Position numbers and translations under genes: made by a program. Of a stretch of DNA of 64,000 bases, positions 1-9,839 are shown piece after piece. How positions within the stretch are numbered: the first letter of the stretch is position 1; each line of letters opens with the position of its first letter. The DNA is taken from contig NZ_QAON01000009.1 in NCBI RefSeq assembly GCF_003051055.1, positions 62,001 through 126,000 of the forward strand. The letters are read 5' to 3'. Source of the DNA: Agitococcus lubricus (GTDB taxonomy: Bacteria; Pseudomonadota; Gammaproteobacteria; Pseudomonadales; Moraxellaceae). The notes under the pieces are model-generated. The model saw only the letters and a program-made list of their open reading frames with translations. It did not search any database and had not been told where the DNA came from.

Positions 1-273
1 CCAGACCCTGTGGGCTTACGATGGTCAGAAGATTGGAGTATTTTGCATCGTTTGGCGCAGCAAAAAACCATCTCCTATGGTATCGTGGTCGACGGTGTAC
101 AGCAGCCGCATTGGCAAGTTGAAAGTGATGGCATTTTTATTCTGTATAGACAATCGTTTTGGCGTCACTGGTTATATTATGAGATAGAGCCTCATCTAAC
201 CCGCTATCGTGACCAAGATTGGGATGTCGTATCCGCGATTATCTTTCGCTTAGAGGCAAATTTTGGCAACTAA
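1..273 (+). CDS. C-terminal part of an unrecognised protein
   Basis: The reading frame is open from base 1 to a TAA at 271-273, so this is most likely the end of a gene that starts outside the window; a GTG at 10 is an alternative start. About 90 residues are visible. They are rich in Trp, Tyr and Ile and look like a small soluble alpha/beta domain. No signal peptide, membrane segment or catalytic motif is visible. It lies 43 bases upstream of the next gene on the same strand and may share its transcript. I do not recognise the family. Confidence 0.55.
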   Translation, partial: PDPVGLRWSEDWSILHRLAQQKTISYGIVVDGVQQPHWQVESDGIFILYRQSFWRHWLYYEIEPHLTRYRDQDWDVVSAIIFRLEANFGN

Positions 274-316
274 TCCCATATTATTGAATTTACTTCTGCG
301 TTGAGAATCCGTTTTT

Positions 317-1351
317 ATGGTTGCGCCCCTTCAGATACAGGCTAAAACGACACACCGTGGCTTATACGAAAGTTTTGACTTTCGCGGCGTCAGTGCAGAC
401 GAGCGTTATGCCTTTATTTTACGGCATACCTTCAGTCGACCGTGGTTGGCTAGAGGTCACTTAGAAGTGTCCTTATTGTGTTTTGACCGCCAAACCCGAC
501 AAACAATTTGTGTGTCTGAGCAAGAAGAACTCCGTCCCGAACAAGAAAAACAACTCTTGTTGCTCAAAGATTGGCAAAATTGTACCTTCAGTTTAGGTTC
601 TGGCTCGTTTTTTACCATTCAACGCGATAACCTGCGTGGCAAATTACACACCAGTCAAGGCTCTATCAGTTGGAGTTTACGTTTATATCGTCAAGATAAG
701 ACGGTACACAGTTTTCCTCCTAATTTATGTATCAATCGCCTATGGCCAAGGCAGCAAGTCTCAATTTGTGACCGACAATTAAAATATTTAGGCAAAATAC
801 AGCATCATGCCTTAGATATTGCGGGTGAGTTTTTAGGCACGAATCATCACTATGCAGGACATGGTTATCCACTGGAATATGCCTCTGCACAAGGCCGCCA
901 TTTTGCCGAAGATAAAGACGCTTATTTTTATGGTTTGAGCAGTCGATTACACGTGGGGCAGGTGCTAAAAACCCCTTATTTGAGTATGGCCTCATTATAT
1001 GTTTATGGTCGATGGTATAACTTTAGGCAGCTCAGTCGTAGTTTTAGGCATCAGTTAGAAGCGCTAGACAATTTTAGATGGCGTATTCAATTTAGCAATC
1101 AAGACTACGGTTTAGAGGTAGACGTGAATGGCCAAAATCCCCGCTTAACCGCATGGGCAGGATGGCATGTGCCACAACCGACGGGCAGCCGTGTTGTCGT
1201 AAAAGCTACGCCTTTTGCACAAGCCAAACTGACTTTATATAGTAAAACTAATATGGCGACCATTGCATCATTAACGACACAGTCGATGGAGCTAAGAACT
1301 TTATTGCCAGAAAATCTAGCCGAGGGATATGGCTTTTGGGTCGACCCTTAA
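317..1351 (+). CDS. Hypothetical protein, possibly lipocalin/tocopherol-cyclase-like fold
   Basis: A 344-residue protein with no signal peptide and no membrane segment. It is rich in alternating hydrophobic and polar stretches, as expected of a large beta barrel. The middle (about residues 170-240) has an H-rich segment, then a Phe/Tyr-rich strand ending in SSRLHVGQVLKTPYLS. That arrangement recalls the GHNWG-type and P-LS segments of the tocopherol cyclase / hydroxyneurosporene synthase-like lipocalin families. This is a pattern impression, not an alignment. The gene converges with the histidine kinase, ending 1 base from its stop. A role on a lipid or isoprenoid substrate is only a guess. 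Confidence 0.6.
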   Translation: MVAPLQIQAKTTHRGLYESFDFRGVSADERYAFILRHTFSRPWLARGHLEVSLLCFDRQTRQTICVSEQEELRPEQEKQLLLLKDWQNCTFSLGSGSFFTIQRDNLRGKLHTSQGSISWSLRLYRQDKTVHSFPPNLCINRLWPRQQVSICDRQLKYLGKIQHHALDIAGEFLGTNHHYAGHGYPLEYASAQGRHFAEDKDAYFYGLSSRLHVGQVLKTPYLSMASLYVYGRWYNFRQLSRSFRHQLEALDNFRWRIQFSNQDYGLEVDVNGQNPRLTAWAGWHVPQPTGSRVVVKATPFAQAKLTLYSKTNMATIASLTTQSMELRTLLPENLAEGYGFWVDP

Positions 1352-1352
1352 C

Positions 1353-3521
1353 TTAAGTCCAGCGCAAGAGCGCATTTTGTAAATCACCTAACTCAATCGG
1401 TTTGCTTAAGTGCTCGTTCATGCCCGAGTTAATCGCTTTTTGTTTTTGCTCATCTAAAATATGGGCAGTCAGAGCCAAAATAGGCAAGGGCTGGCGATGC
1501 TCTTGTTTTTCCCAGCGTCGAATTTCTTGGGCGGCACTATAACCATCCACAAAGGGCATATCGCAATCCATTAATACAATATCAAATTTATCGCGCATCA
1601 CCGCTTGTACCGCCTCGCGGCCATTACTGACGATGCTGTGGTCGATGCCGAGTTTTTGCATCATGCCACGAATCACTTTCTGACTGAGTTGGTTATCTTC
1701 AGCAATCAACACTTTAATACGTCCCAATTGTGCACTGGTATTGTGTAATTCGGGTGGCTTGACTCCTTGTAGCCGTTTCAGCTCTTGGCTAATCGCTTGC
1801 CTGAGTTGTTTGCTGGTCACGGGTTTGCTAATGACACGGTGAATGCCTGCGTTACGTGCTAAGGTTTGAATATTGTTTTGACGTAAGCCCGTCAGCATAA
1901 TCAAAATCACATCGTTGGTAATTAACGAGTCTTCTTTGAGTCGTGCGCCCAGTTGTAAGCCGCTCATACCTGGCATTTGATAGTCCATAATAATGACATC
2001 AAAGGCTTGACCTAAATTAGCGGCATTACGAGCAACGGCCAGTGCTTCTGTCCCACTTTCGGCAGAGCTAACCCGCATTCCCCATTGTGTGGCTTGTTCG
2101 GCTAATACTTTGCTGACGGTGCGATTGTCGTCAACCACCAGCATGCGTTTTCCTGCAAATGAAGCAATAAACTCGGTGGTAGAATCGGTAAAAACACTGC
2201 TTGGCGTTTTGAGGGGGAGGGCAAACCACACCATTGTTCCTTCGTGTGGTGAACTGTCGAGTTGGAGTTGGCCTGCCATGGCATCAACTAATTGTTGGCA
2301 AGTGGATAAGTCAGGGCCAATATGCCAAACATTATGGCTATCTTGCCGCACTTGTGGCACAAAAGCGGTGATGAGCTGTTGCTCTGTCATGCCTATGCCC
2401 GTATCTTGAACACTGAATTGAATACCTAAATCATTTTGCCAAATCGTACTTTTAATACTAATGACCACTTCGCCTGTTTCGGTAAAACGAATGGCGTTAT
2501 GTACTAAACGCGACAAAATTTGCCGCAAACGTACGGCATCGCCCATCACTTGTTTGGGGAGTGCGGAGTCTAAATAACCAACCAGCTCAATATTTTTATC
2601 ATCGGCCTGCCCCTTAAATAAATCTAAACAGTAATTGAGTAATTCGGCAACATCAAAGACTTCTTCTAAAATGGTGAGATTTTGGCCTTGAGCATGACCA
2701 ACGTCTAAACGGTCATTTAATAAGTGTAAGAGTGCGTTGCCAGACGATTGAACGGTTTGTGCGTATTCTCGTTGTGCAGGGCTCAACGGCGTTTCGAGCA
2801 ATAATTCCGCCATACCTAAAATGCCACTTAAGGGCGTGCGCATGTCATGACTGAGTGCTAACAAGATTTGCTGATGTTCTTCGCTGTTGGCTTCAACAGG
2901 TCGGGGTAACTCATCATGAGCATAGTGTTGTTTTTCGTATTGTGCATGTTGATAAATGGCCCATTGATTAATAAAAACACTGGCCGCAATACTCAATAAG
3001 GTTAAAAAATGAATGACCTCAGAACCACTCTGCCAATAGGCTTGGCTTAAAGAAAGATAGTTGGCCGAGACAATCAATAAGGTACAGGTCAGTAATAATT
3101 GAATATGTACGCGCTGAAAAATATCTTTGGTATGAATGGTGACTAACAAACACACAAGCAAAATAGCGCTGAGTGCCGTACTTGCGCCAAAGGCATAGGC
3201 TGTTGGTATCACTAATAAACTGAGAGAAATAGTGGCAATAATGGCCCAGTAGGTATAGACAATCTTTTTATCTAAACCTTGAGGTTGACACAAATAACGT
3301 ACTTGTTCGCTCAAGGTTAAAATCGGTAGTGCGCACATCAGCGGAACGAGGTCACTGATATACGATTGACCGACAGAGAATGCTAAGAGTGATTGACTGA
3401 CGATAAAGAGAATATTACGCCATTGCAGCGGCCAAGGATGACGCACTAAGCCAGAAAATAGGCCAGAAGCTAGGATAAAACCTAGGGCAAACATGGTCTC
3501 CCATATAGCGTCTAGTTGCAT
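1353..3521 (-). CDS. Membrane hybrid histidine kinase with two receiver domains
   Basis: A 722-residue sensor kinase. Residues 10-190 hold about six hydrophobic segments and no large periplasmic loop, so sensing is probably within the membrane. A HisKA domain follows with phospho-acceptor His225 in the motif SHDMRTP, then an HATPase domain with N-box HNAIRFTETGE (341-351) and G1 box VQDTGIGM. Two receiver domains follow, with phospho-acceptor Asp513 and Lys566 in the first and Asp652 in the second. No HPt domain is present, so phosphotransfer would need a separate protein. The second glycine box, usually GTGLGL, reads IGPDLSTCQQLV (401-412), so ATP-lid function may be altered. It stands alone on its strand, with no cognate regulator nearby. 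Confidence 0.9.
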   Translation of the reverse strand: MQLDAIWETMFALGFILASGLFSGLVRHPWPLQWRNILFIVSQSLLAFSVGQSYISDLVPLMCALPILTLSEQVRYLCQPQGLDKKIVYTYWAIIATISLSLLVIPTAYAFGASTALSAILLVCLLVTIHTKDIFQRVHIQLLLTCTLLIVSANYLSLSQAYWQSGSEVIHFLTLLSIAASVFINQWAIYQHAQYEKQHYAHDELPRPVEANSEEHQQILLALSHDMRTPLSGILGMAELLLETPLSPAQREYAQTVQSSGNALLHLLNDRLDVGHAQGQNLTILEEVFDVAELLNYCLDLFKGQADDKNIELVGYLDSALPKQVMGDAVRLRQILSRLVHNAIRFTETGEVVISIKSTIWQNDLGIQFSVQDTGIGMTEQQLITAFVPQVRQDSHNVWHIGPDLSTCQQLVDAMAGQLQLDSSPHEGTMVWFALPLKTPSSVFTDSTTEFIASFAGKRMLVVDDNRTVSKVLAEQATQWGMRVSSAESGTEALAVARNAANLGQAFDVIIMDYQMPGMSGLQLGARLKEDSLITNDVILIMLTGLRQNNIQTLARNAGIHRVISKPVTSKQLRQAISQELKRLQGVKPPELHNTSAQLGRIKVLIAEDNQLSQKVIRGMMQKLGIDHSIVSNGREAVQAVMRDKFDIVLMDCDMPFVDGYSAAQEIRRWEKQEHRQPLPILALTAHILDEQKQKAINSGMNEHLSKPIELGDLQNALLRWT

Positions 3522-4190
3522 CGTAATAATAGCCTTAGTGAACGAGCACGAAAATAGAGCTTAGAAAATTGAGCGATAATCTGTCATTGGCTGTATCATT
3601 CGCCATGGCGTTTTGTCTGCTAATTTTTCAAATATGTGTTATGACTGTACACATACTATGTCATAAAATGCAAACTAGCATCATCTATAAACAATAAAGA
3701 GTGATAAGCGACCGCATAAACGATTATTCAGACAAGCGTGGGCGACAAAATGAGGGTGTGATTGTCGCGTCAAAGGCCACTTATTCCGTGCTGAATTGAC
3801 ATTATTATAACGTGATAGTGAGACAAAACGGGGCTTTTTTCTTGATAATCGCTGCCAATCTGTGATGGATGCAGCATTGACTGACCTAAGCGTCAATATA
3901 GCGTATGGGCTAAATATATGTCGAGCGGCATAGTGATGGAGCTAATGTACTAGGCTCAGCATTAAAGTCCTGACCGCCTCTACAGCCAGATAATAAACTG
4001 CGTTAATATTTGGTGGATAATACATACGGCCTATTGAGGTTTTGCCTGTGAGTTGCGTGGCCGATAAACAGTGACGCAGACAAAACACAACATGCAACGA
4101 ATAGTGATGATATATATACCCTGAAATCCGAATTGACGATGATGTATTCCTGCTAACAACGTGGGGACTAATAAAAAGGATGTAAATCTT
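3522..4190. other. Intergenic region between divergent signalling genes
   Basis: A 669-base divergent gap between the hybrid kinase and the cyclase. It must hold both promoters, but I see no convincing sigma-70 pair. A TTGACA at 3796-3801 has no good -10 at the right distance. A 71-codon minus-strand frame at 3681-3896 has no ribosome binding site or recognisable motif and is treated as chance. Confidence 0.4.
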
Positions 4191-6425
4191 ATGTGGGGCG
4201 TCTTACAACAACAGTTAAAACAACTCCCGATTTGGATGGGCTTAGTTATTTTAGGCTTTTTCTTAATAGTAGATATTATTGCCTTAAATAAACCACACAG
4301 TGTGGCCGACCAATCGTTACGCCGCTTGGATAACCTAGTCTATGACTGGCGCTTTCAGGCTTTACCGCCAGAACGCGACAGTCGTGTACCTATTGTGATT
4401 GTTGATATTGATGAGTTAAGCCTCAAAAAAGAAGGGCGTTGGCCGTGGTCACGTAGTAAATTAGCTGACCTCGTGACGGCCTTAGAACGTCAACAAGTGA
4501 AGCTAATTGGTTTTGACGTTGTTTTTTCTGAGCCAGAGCTAAATCCTGTCACCCAAGTGCTGACGCATGGGCAAGTCAGTGCCAGTGCACAAGCAGAGTT
4601 ACAACAGCTCATTCCGCAATTAGATGGCGATACCCAATTTGCTAATGTCATTGCTAAACAGACGGTGCTTGGTTATTTTTTGCATAATACAGGCGGTATT
4701 CATGCAGGGGTGTTACCTGCGCCTTTTATGAAAATCGAAGATAAAGACCAAAAACGCTTAAGTATTAACTTCATGCCCGATTTTACGGGTTTATTACCAC
4801 AATTGGCAGATAAAGCCTTAGGTGCAGGCTTTGTGAGTACTCTGCCAGATGCAGATGGTGTTATGCGCCGTTCGCCGTTAATTTTACGTTATGAGAATGG
4901 TCTATACAGTGCGTTATCTTTAGAGTTGGCTCGCCAATATTTGAATGCGCCCTATGTGAAATTACAAACCGTAAAAAGCGGGAACCAGTTACGTATTGAA
5001 TCGCTAGCTATTGGCCAAAATACCTTCTATACCGATGAGTCGGGAATGGCTTTAATTCCTTATAAGGGCAAAGCGGGCAGTTATCCTTATTTGTCCGCTA
5101 CCGATATACTCAATAATCCCAATGCTATTCCCATCTTAAAAGATGCAATTGTTTTAGTGGGTACGTCAGCGTTAGGCTTGACCGATTTACGAACCACGCC
5201 TTTGCAAACAGGTTATCCGGGTGTTGAGGTACATGCCAATTTACTCGATGCGATTATTCAAAGTACAGATAGCTACAATGCCTCATATTATCGGCCAGAT
5301 TGGGAACCTGGTTTGACCTTTATTATTCTCTTAGTCAGTGGTTTGGTATTTATTTGGATTTTACCGCGCCTAGAACCTGCCTTTATGTTGGCCGTAGCAG
5401 GGGGTTGGTTAGCGGTATTGATATTAACTAACTTGGCAGCATGGAAGTCGGCACATTATGACTTGCCTTTAGCTATTTTGGTGTTATCCACGTTTAGTAT
5501 TGCCGTACTCAATATTGGCTCAGGTTTTTTAAGAACCAATACCCAAAAGCGGGAGCTAAAAACCTTATTTGGTCAGTATGTGCCACCTGCGCATGTGGAA
5601 AGAATGTTAGAGAATCATCACTTAGCAGGTTTAGAAGGTGAATCCCGCCACATGACCGTATTGTTCTCGGATATTCGTAACTTTACGACGATTTCAGAAG
5701 GCTTAAAAGCGACCAAACTCAAACAGATGCTGAATGAGTTTTTTACCCCCATTACGGGGATTATCTTTGAGCATAATGGCACGATTGATAAATATGTTGG
5801 TGATATGGTGATGGCATTTTGGAACGCGCCATTACTTGACCCTCATCACGCCGAACATGCGATTGATGCCGCCTTAGCGATGTTGCATAAAGTAGATGAG
5901 CTCAAACCTATTTTTGTTGCCAAAGGCTTGCCAGAAGTCAATATTGGGGTCGGGATTAACACAGGCTTTATGAACGTGGGCGACATGGGGTCGATGTATC
6001 GCCGTACCTATACCGTACTAGGCGACTCGGTCAATTTAGGTTCGCGTTTAGAAAGTATCACCAAATTTTATGGTGTCAAACTTTTGGTTGGCGAAGGCAC
6101 ATACGACTTAGCCCCCCAATTTTTATATCGTTTAGTGGATAAAATTATTGTCAAAGGTAAGCGTGAGCCTGTGTGTGTGTATGAGCCTGTCTGTCGCTTA
6201 GAAGACGCGAGTGAAGGCCGTTTGAAGCGGGTAGAACAGTATAATCAGGCATTAGCGCATTATTATAGCCGCGAGTGGGATGCTGCCGAAAAAATATTAC
6301 GCCAATTACATAAGTCAGACCCTGAGCGTAAACTTTACAATATGTATTTAGAACGGATTGCTGAGTTACGTTACGAGGTCTTGCCCGATGACTGGATGGG
6401 CGTATTTGAACATCGGAGTAAGTAG
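4191..6425 (+). CDS. CHASE2-domain class III adenylate/guanylate cyclase
   Basis: A membrane-bound cyclase predicted to make cAMP from ATP. From the ATG at 4191 it has 744 residues: one N-terminal membrane segment (about 14-35), a periplasmic CHASE2 sensor domain (to about 340), three membrane segments (about 355-440), and a C-terminal class III cyclase domain. The two metal-binding Asp are Asp494 in LFSDIRNFT and Asp538 in DKYVGDMVMAF. The Lys of DKYVGD fits adenine specificity. The NLGSRLE motif supplies the transition-state Asn and Arg. A GTG at 4161 is in frame, but AAAAGGA at 4174-4180 sits correctly for 4191. No phosphodiesterase or Crp gene is nearby. Confidence 0.9.
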   Translation: MWGVLQQQLKQLPIWMGLVILGFFLIVDIIALNKPHSVADQSLRRLDNLVYDWRFQALPPERDSRVPIVIVDIDELSLKKEGRWPWSRSKLADLVTALERQQVKLIGFDVVFSEPELNPVTQVLTHGQVSASAQAELQQLIPQLDGDTQFANVIAKQTVLGYFLHNTGGIHAGVLPAPFMKIEDKDQKRLSINFMPDFTGLLPQLADKALGAGFVSTLPDADGVMRRSPLILRYENGLYSALSLELARQYLNAPYVKLQTVKSGNQLRIESLAIGQNTFYTDESGMALIPYKGKAGSYPYLSATDILNNPNAIPILKDAIVLVGTSALGLTDLRTTPLQTGYPGVEVHANLLDAIIQSTDSYNASYYRPDWEPGLTFIILLVSGLVFIWILPRLEPAFMLAVAGGWLAVLILTNLAAWKSAHYDLPLAILVLSTFSIAVLNIGSGFLRTNTQKRELKTLFGQYVPPAHVERMLENHHLAGLEGESRHMTVLFSDIRNFTTISEGLKATKLKQMLNEFFTPITGIIFEHNGTIDKYVGDMVMAFWNAPLLDPHHAEHAIDAALAMLHKVDELKPIFVAKGLPEVNIGVGINTGFMNVGDMGSMYRRTYTVLGDSVNLGSRLESITKFYGVKLLVGEGTYDLAPQFLYRLVDKIIVKGKREPVCVYEPVCRLEDASEGRLKRVEQYNQALAHYYSREWDAAEKILRQLHKSDPERKLYNMYLERIAELRYEVLPDDWMGVFEHRSK

Positions 6426-6461
6426 ATGCACTAATGGTATAGCAGTGATGTTTGGAAATGG

Positions 6462-6490
6462 AGATATGACCTTATTTTTTGGTCATATCT
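6462..6490. terminator. Perfect stem-loop between convergent genes
   Basis: AGATATGACC (6462-6471) pairs perfectly with GGTCATATCT (6481-6490) around a 9-base T-rich loop. It lies 37 bases after the cyclase stop. There is no U-run after the stem on the plus strand, so it may be a weak terminator or an mRNA-end stabiliser. Confidence 0.45.
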
Positions 6491-6557
6491 TAGGTGCTGT
6501 TGATATTTTGAGTCGGATGTTTCTTGATAATCAAAACATCAACAGGCCTTACAAACC

Positions 6558-7508
6558 TTACTTGTTAGCTGGTGCGGTGTTGTTTTGCTTTTCAATAAAA
6601 GCTAGCACATCATGCGCACTGCGTGTTGGAGCCTCAAGCATGGGCATGTGTCCGAGGTCGTCATAAATCACTTGTTGACAGCCAACAATGCCCTGACACC
6701 AAACATCCGCAGCACTCACTGACACCAGTTCATCCTTTGCACCCCACATGACTAAAGTAGGCACACGGATATCGGCTAGCTGATTGTCCAATAAGTTAAC
6801 ATTGTGAAAGTCATTAAAAATACGCGCTAGCTGTGATTGTCGCGCAATATATTGGTCAGCTATCCAGTCCAAGGTGATACTTGGCATCCACGGTGCTTTA
6901 GCCATCGTCATGGGATAGAAACGGTAGAATCCTTCACGGTCACTAAATAGAAAAGGATTTTCACCTTTTGCCAAAAGTTTTCCCATGACACTAGGACGAG
7001 GCGAAGTAACGCCAGCAGCATCTATTAGGGTTGCACTCAGGATGCGTTGAGGATGGTCGTGTGCTAAGCGTGCAGCAATAAAACCACCCATTGAGTTACC
7101 GATAATATGTGCACGTTCTATGCCTAGCTGGTTCATCGCGTGGAGTACACGGCTGCTTTGGCTGGTCGTATCGTACTTGAGTTTGCTATCGAAACCCGTT
7201 TCGCCATGACCTGCAAGATCGACAATAATGACCCGATAACGGTCGGTGAAATGTCTAGCGAAGCGTATCCATACGTCTTTATCCGCACTGTAACCATGAA
7301 TCATGATGACGGCGGGGGCATTTTGTACGCCGCCTTGTAGGGTGACGAGACGGATATCGCCACCATCGACACTTGACTTATCTAAACCATAGAGTGTGCG
7401 TTCTGCTGCCATTGTTAAATGATAGGCGTAGCCACCAAGTGCTGGATAAGTTGCGACTGTCGTGATGCCAACGGCTGCGAGTGTGCCAAGGAGTAGAAGT
7501 TTTTTCAT
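6558..7508 (-). CDS. Membrane-anchored alpha/beta hydrolase (lipase/esterase-like)
   Basis: A 316-residue serine hydrolase with an uncleaved-looking N-terminal hydrophobic segment (about 3-22), so probably attached to the inner membrane facing the periplasm. The HGYS oxyanion-hole segment is at 71-74. The catalytic triad is readable as Ser139 in GNSMGG, Asp259 in WGAKDE and His287 in LGHMP. It is the last gene of a three-gene unit: its ATG overlaps the stop of the upstream dehydrogenase by one base (TGATG), implying translational coupling. With a Baeyer-Villiger monooxygenase at the head of the operon, hydrolysis of the ester or lactone formed by that enzyme is a reasonable inference. Confidence 0.85.
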   Translation of the reverse strand: MKKLLLLGTLAAVGITTVATYPALGGYAYHLTMAAERTLYGLDKSSVDGGDIRLVTLQGGVQNAPAVIMIHGYSADKDVWIRFARHFTDRYRVIIVDLAGHGETGFDSKLKYDTTSQSSRVLHAMNQLGIERAHIIGNSMGGFIAARLAHDHPQRILSATLIDAAGVTSPRPSVMGKLLAKGENPFLFSDREGFYRFYPMTMAKAPWMPSITLDWIADQYIARQSQLARIFNDFHNVNLLDNQLADIRVPTLVMWGAKDELVSVSAADVWCQGIVGCQQVIYDDLGHMPMLEAPTRSAHDVLAFIEKQNNTAPANK

Positions 7509-8320
7509 CAGCGACGTACCTTGTTGTAGGGGCTAGGGTCAAGGACAGGCTTAATGTCAAACCATACAAGTTTAGCTAACCACTTTAAGGGCATAAAGTT
7601 AGAAGCCAGCCATGTTTTGAGTGAGTCCTTACCATAAACAATTTTGGCACTGCCTTTACTTAGCTTTGTCCGAACGTGGTAAGCAATATCTTCAGCACTG
7701 GTCTTAAGATAATGTTTGCTGAATGCTTGTTCTTCGCCGTTTATCTTACAAATATCGGTGGCGATACCTCCTGGATGCACTAAATGAGCAGTCACGCCTG
7801 TCTCTTGTAATTCGGTCATCAGAGCTTCGGTAAAACCACGTACTGCGAACTTACTTGCTGAGTAATCGCCGTGGTTAGGTGCGCCAATCAGGCCAAAAAT
7901 ACTCGAGACATTGACGATTTGCCCCGATTGTGCCTTCAGCATGGCGGGCAAAAAGGCTTGTGTGCCATTGACTACACCGCCCAAATTGATACTTAGGGTA
8001 CGTTCAAATTCGCTAGGTGTTAGCTCCCAAACAGGCTTAAAACCACCCAAAATACCTGCATTATTGATAACAATATCCACACGGCCAAAGGTCTTGAGTA
8101 CCTGCTCTGCGAACGCAAACATAGCACTGCGGTCTGCAACATCAAAGCTACAGCTGATAGTCTGGGGGTTGCCATAGAGCGCTACTGTCTCAGCTAAAGC
8201 ACTGGCGTTATAGTCGTTGAGTGCTAAGTGTGCGCCAGCTTCAGCATAAACTTTGGCATAAGCGCGACCCATACCAGAGCCAGCACCCGTGATAACCACA
8301 ATTTTATCTTTTAAGTTCAT
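7508..8320 (-). CDS. Short-chain dehydrogenase/reductase (module 1)
   Basis: A 270-residue classical SDR. The cofactor-binding motif TGAGSGMG lies near the N terminus, NNAG in the central strand, and the active site has Ser in VNVSSIFG and YSASK (Tyr and Lys). It likely interconverts an alcohol and a ketone with NAD(P). It is the middle gene of the operon, 13 bases downstream of the monooxygenase and overlapping the hydrolase start. The order monooxygenase-SDR-hydrolase suggests stepwise alcohol to ketone to ester to acid plus alcohol. The C-terminal 60 residues are hydrophobic and may contact membrane. The SDR of module 2 (10718-11548) is a paralogue. Confidence 0.9.
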   Translation of the reverse strand: MNLKDKIVVITGAGSGMGRAYAKVYAEAGAHLALNDYNASALAETVALYGNPQTISCSFDVADRSAMFAFAEQVLKTFGRVDIVINNAGILGGFKPVWELTPSEFERTLSINLGGVVNGTQAFLPAMLKAQSGQIVNVSSIFGLIGAPNHGDYSASKFAVRGFTEALMTELQETGVTAHLVHPGGIATDICKINGEEQAFSKHYLKTSAEDIAYHVRTKLSKGSAKIVYGKDSLKTWLASNFMPLKWLAKLVWFDIKPVLDPSPYNKVRR

Positions 8321-8333
8321 GATGATTTGCTCC

Positions 8334-9785
8334 TTAAGAGAATTCGTGATGCTGAGGTTTGAAGCGATTCGCCATCAGTCGATAGGTGAAACTAAAACCA
8401 GGAAACATCGCAATCACGTGACCGCTTTTAGATTGATACCAGCTATGACACCCCCCAGACTTCCAAACGGTTTGCTCCATTTCTGTATGAATCATCTGCG
8501 TATAGTCGGCTTCTGCGGCAGAGCTGACTTCCATCACCGCCTTATGACGCTGTTTCATCGCATCTAAACTTTTCATGATGTAATTCATTTGAGCTTCAAT
8601 TACGAAAATAGCAGAGGTATGGCCAATCCCCGTATTGGGGCCAGTTACCACGAAAAAGTTGGGGAAACCTGGCATTGTCGTACCTAAGTAAGCGCGAGGA
8701 TATTCCGCCCAAAACTCTTTGAGCGAACGACCCTCTTTGCCGATAACAGGGTAGCTAATCACTCCGTCCGTCGCATCGTAGCCCGTTGAGTAGATAATGA
8801 TATCCAGTTCTATATGTTGACCATCTGTGGTGAGGATGCCTGTTGGTGTGATTTCGGCAATTCCTGAACCCTTAGTATGTAGCGTGACATTGTCACGGCA
8901 AAGGGCTGGATACAGGGTGTTGGATAAGATAATACGCTTACAGCCAATGGTGTAATCGGGTGTCACGGCTGCCCGTAATTCGGGGTCGGCAATCTGCTTT
9001 TCTATGTGTTTACGAGCAACGTTTTCGGCGAATTGTTTAAGACCCCAAGGAGAATACTTAAAACCGATAACACGGGTCTCTAACTCCCAATAGATGAGTG
9101 TACGTAGGGCTTTATGCAGTGGTTTGATACCCAGTAAAGCGCGTTGCCAGCCCGAAAACTTACGATCTGGCCGTGGCATGACCCAATGTGGCGTACGTTG
9201 AAAAACATGCAAATGACCACATTCAGGTGCGATAGCTGGAATTGCTTGTGCCGCTGATGCACCACTGCCAATAATCGCGACGCGCTTGCCTTTGAGACTG
9301 ACATCGTGATTCCAGTTGTTCGTATGAAAGCTAATTCCTTGAAAGCTATCCCGACCAGCGAATTTAGGAATCACAGGGGTACTCAAGGGACCAGAGGCAT
9401 TGATGACCACACGCGCACGTAGTTCACCTTGGCTAGTTGTCAGTATCCACTGTTGGCTGATCGTATCCCAACGTACATGTTCGACGTTGCAATGTGTGAG
9501 GGTGCGTTCACGTAGCGAATATTTATTGATGATGAAATGCGTATATTCCTCTAGTTCAGCCTGTTCCACGAACATCTGCGTCCATTTATAGGGTTCAAAG
9601 GAAATAGAGTAGAGCGGAGATTGCACATCGACGGCAGCACCTGGATAACTATTTTGGCACCATGTACCGCCCATAAACCCTCGTCGTTCAAGTATCTTAA
9701 AGTCGGTAATACCACGTTTCAATAGATTAATCGCTGCACATTGTCCGCCAAAACCACTACCGATGATGAGAATATCGTGTTGCAT
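8334..9785 (-). CDS. Flavin-containing monooxygenase, Baeyer-Villiger type (module 1)
   Basis: A 483-residue flavoprotein. GSGFGG (FAD binding) is close to the N terminus and GSGASA (NADPH binding) near residue 175. The Baeyer-Villiger signature F-x-G-x-x-x-H-x-x-x-W is present as FQGISFHTNNWN; the last position is Asn where the consensus has Pro or Asp. It would insert one oxygen atom into a ketone, possibly a long-chain or cyclic one, using NADPH and O2. It is first in an operon with an SDR and a hydrolase and is divergent from a TetR regulator. A good promoter (TTGACG, 17-base spacer, TATATT) and two operator-like repeats lie upstream. Substrate cannot be read from sequence. Confidence 0.9.
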   Translation of the reverse strand: MQHDILIIGSGFGGQCAAINLLKRGITDFKILERRGFMGGTWCQNSYPGAAVDVQSPLYSISFEPYKWTQMFVEQAELEEYTHFIINKYSLRERTLTHCNVEHVRWDTISQQWILTTSQGELRARVVINASGPLSTPVIPKFAGRDSFQGISFHTNNWNHDVSLKGKRVAIIGSGASAAQAIPAIAPECGHLHVFQRTPHWVMPRPDRKFSGWQRALLGIKPLHKALRTLIYWELETRVIGFKYSPWGLKQFAENVARKHIEKQIADPELRAAVTPDYTIGCKRIILSNTLYPALCRDNVTLHTKGSGIAEITPTGILTTDGQHIELDIIIYSTGYDATDGVISYPVIGKEGRSLKEFWAEYPRAYLGTTMPGFPNFFVVTGPNTGIGHTSAIFVIEAQMNYIMKSLDAMKQRHKAVMEVSSAAEADYTQMIHTEMEQTVWKSGGCHSWYQSKSGHVIAMFPGFSFTYRLMANRFKPQHHEFS

Positions 9786-9839
9786 GTCTTGCCCTCATAT
9801 TGGAGTCATTTGTTTATTTAGTATTGATTGATGTGGGCT

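Noticed and set aside
3796-3824. TTGACA as a promoter for the cyclase
   Set aside because: No acceptable -10 element at 16-18 bases and nearly 400 bases from the start.
3681-3896. 71-codon minus-strand frame in the kinase/cyclase gap
   Set aside because: No ribosome binding site, odd composition and no motif; likely chance.
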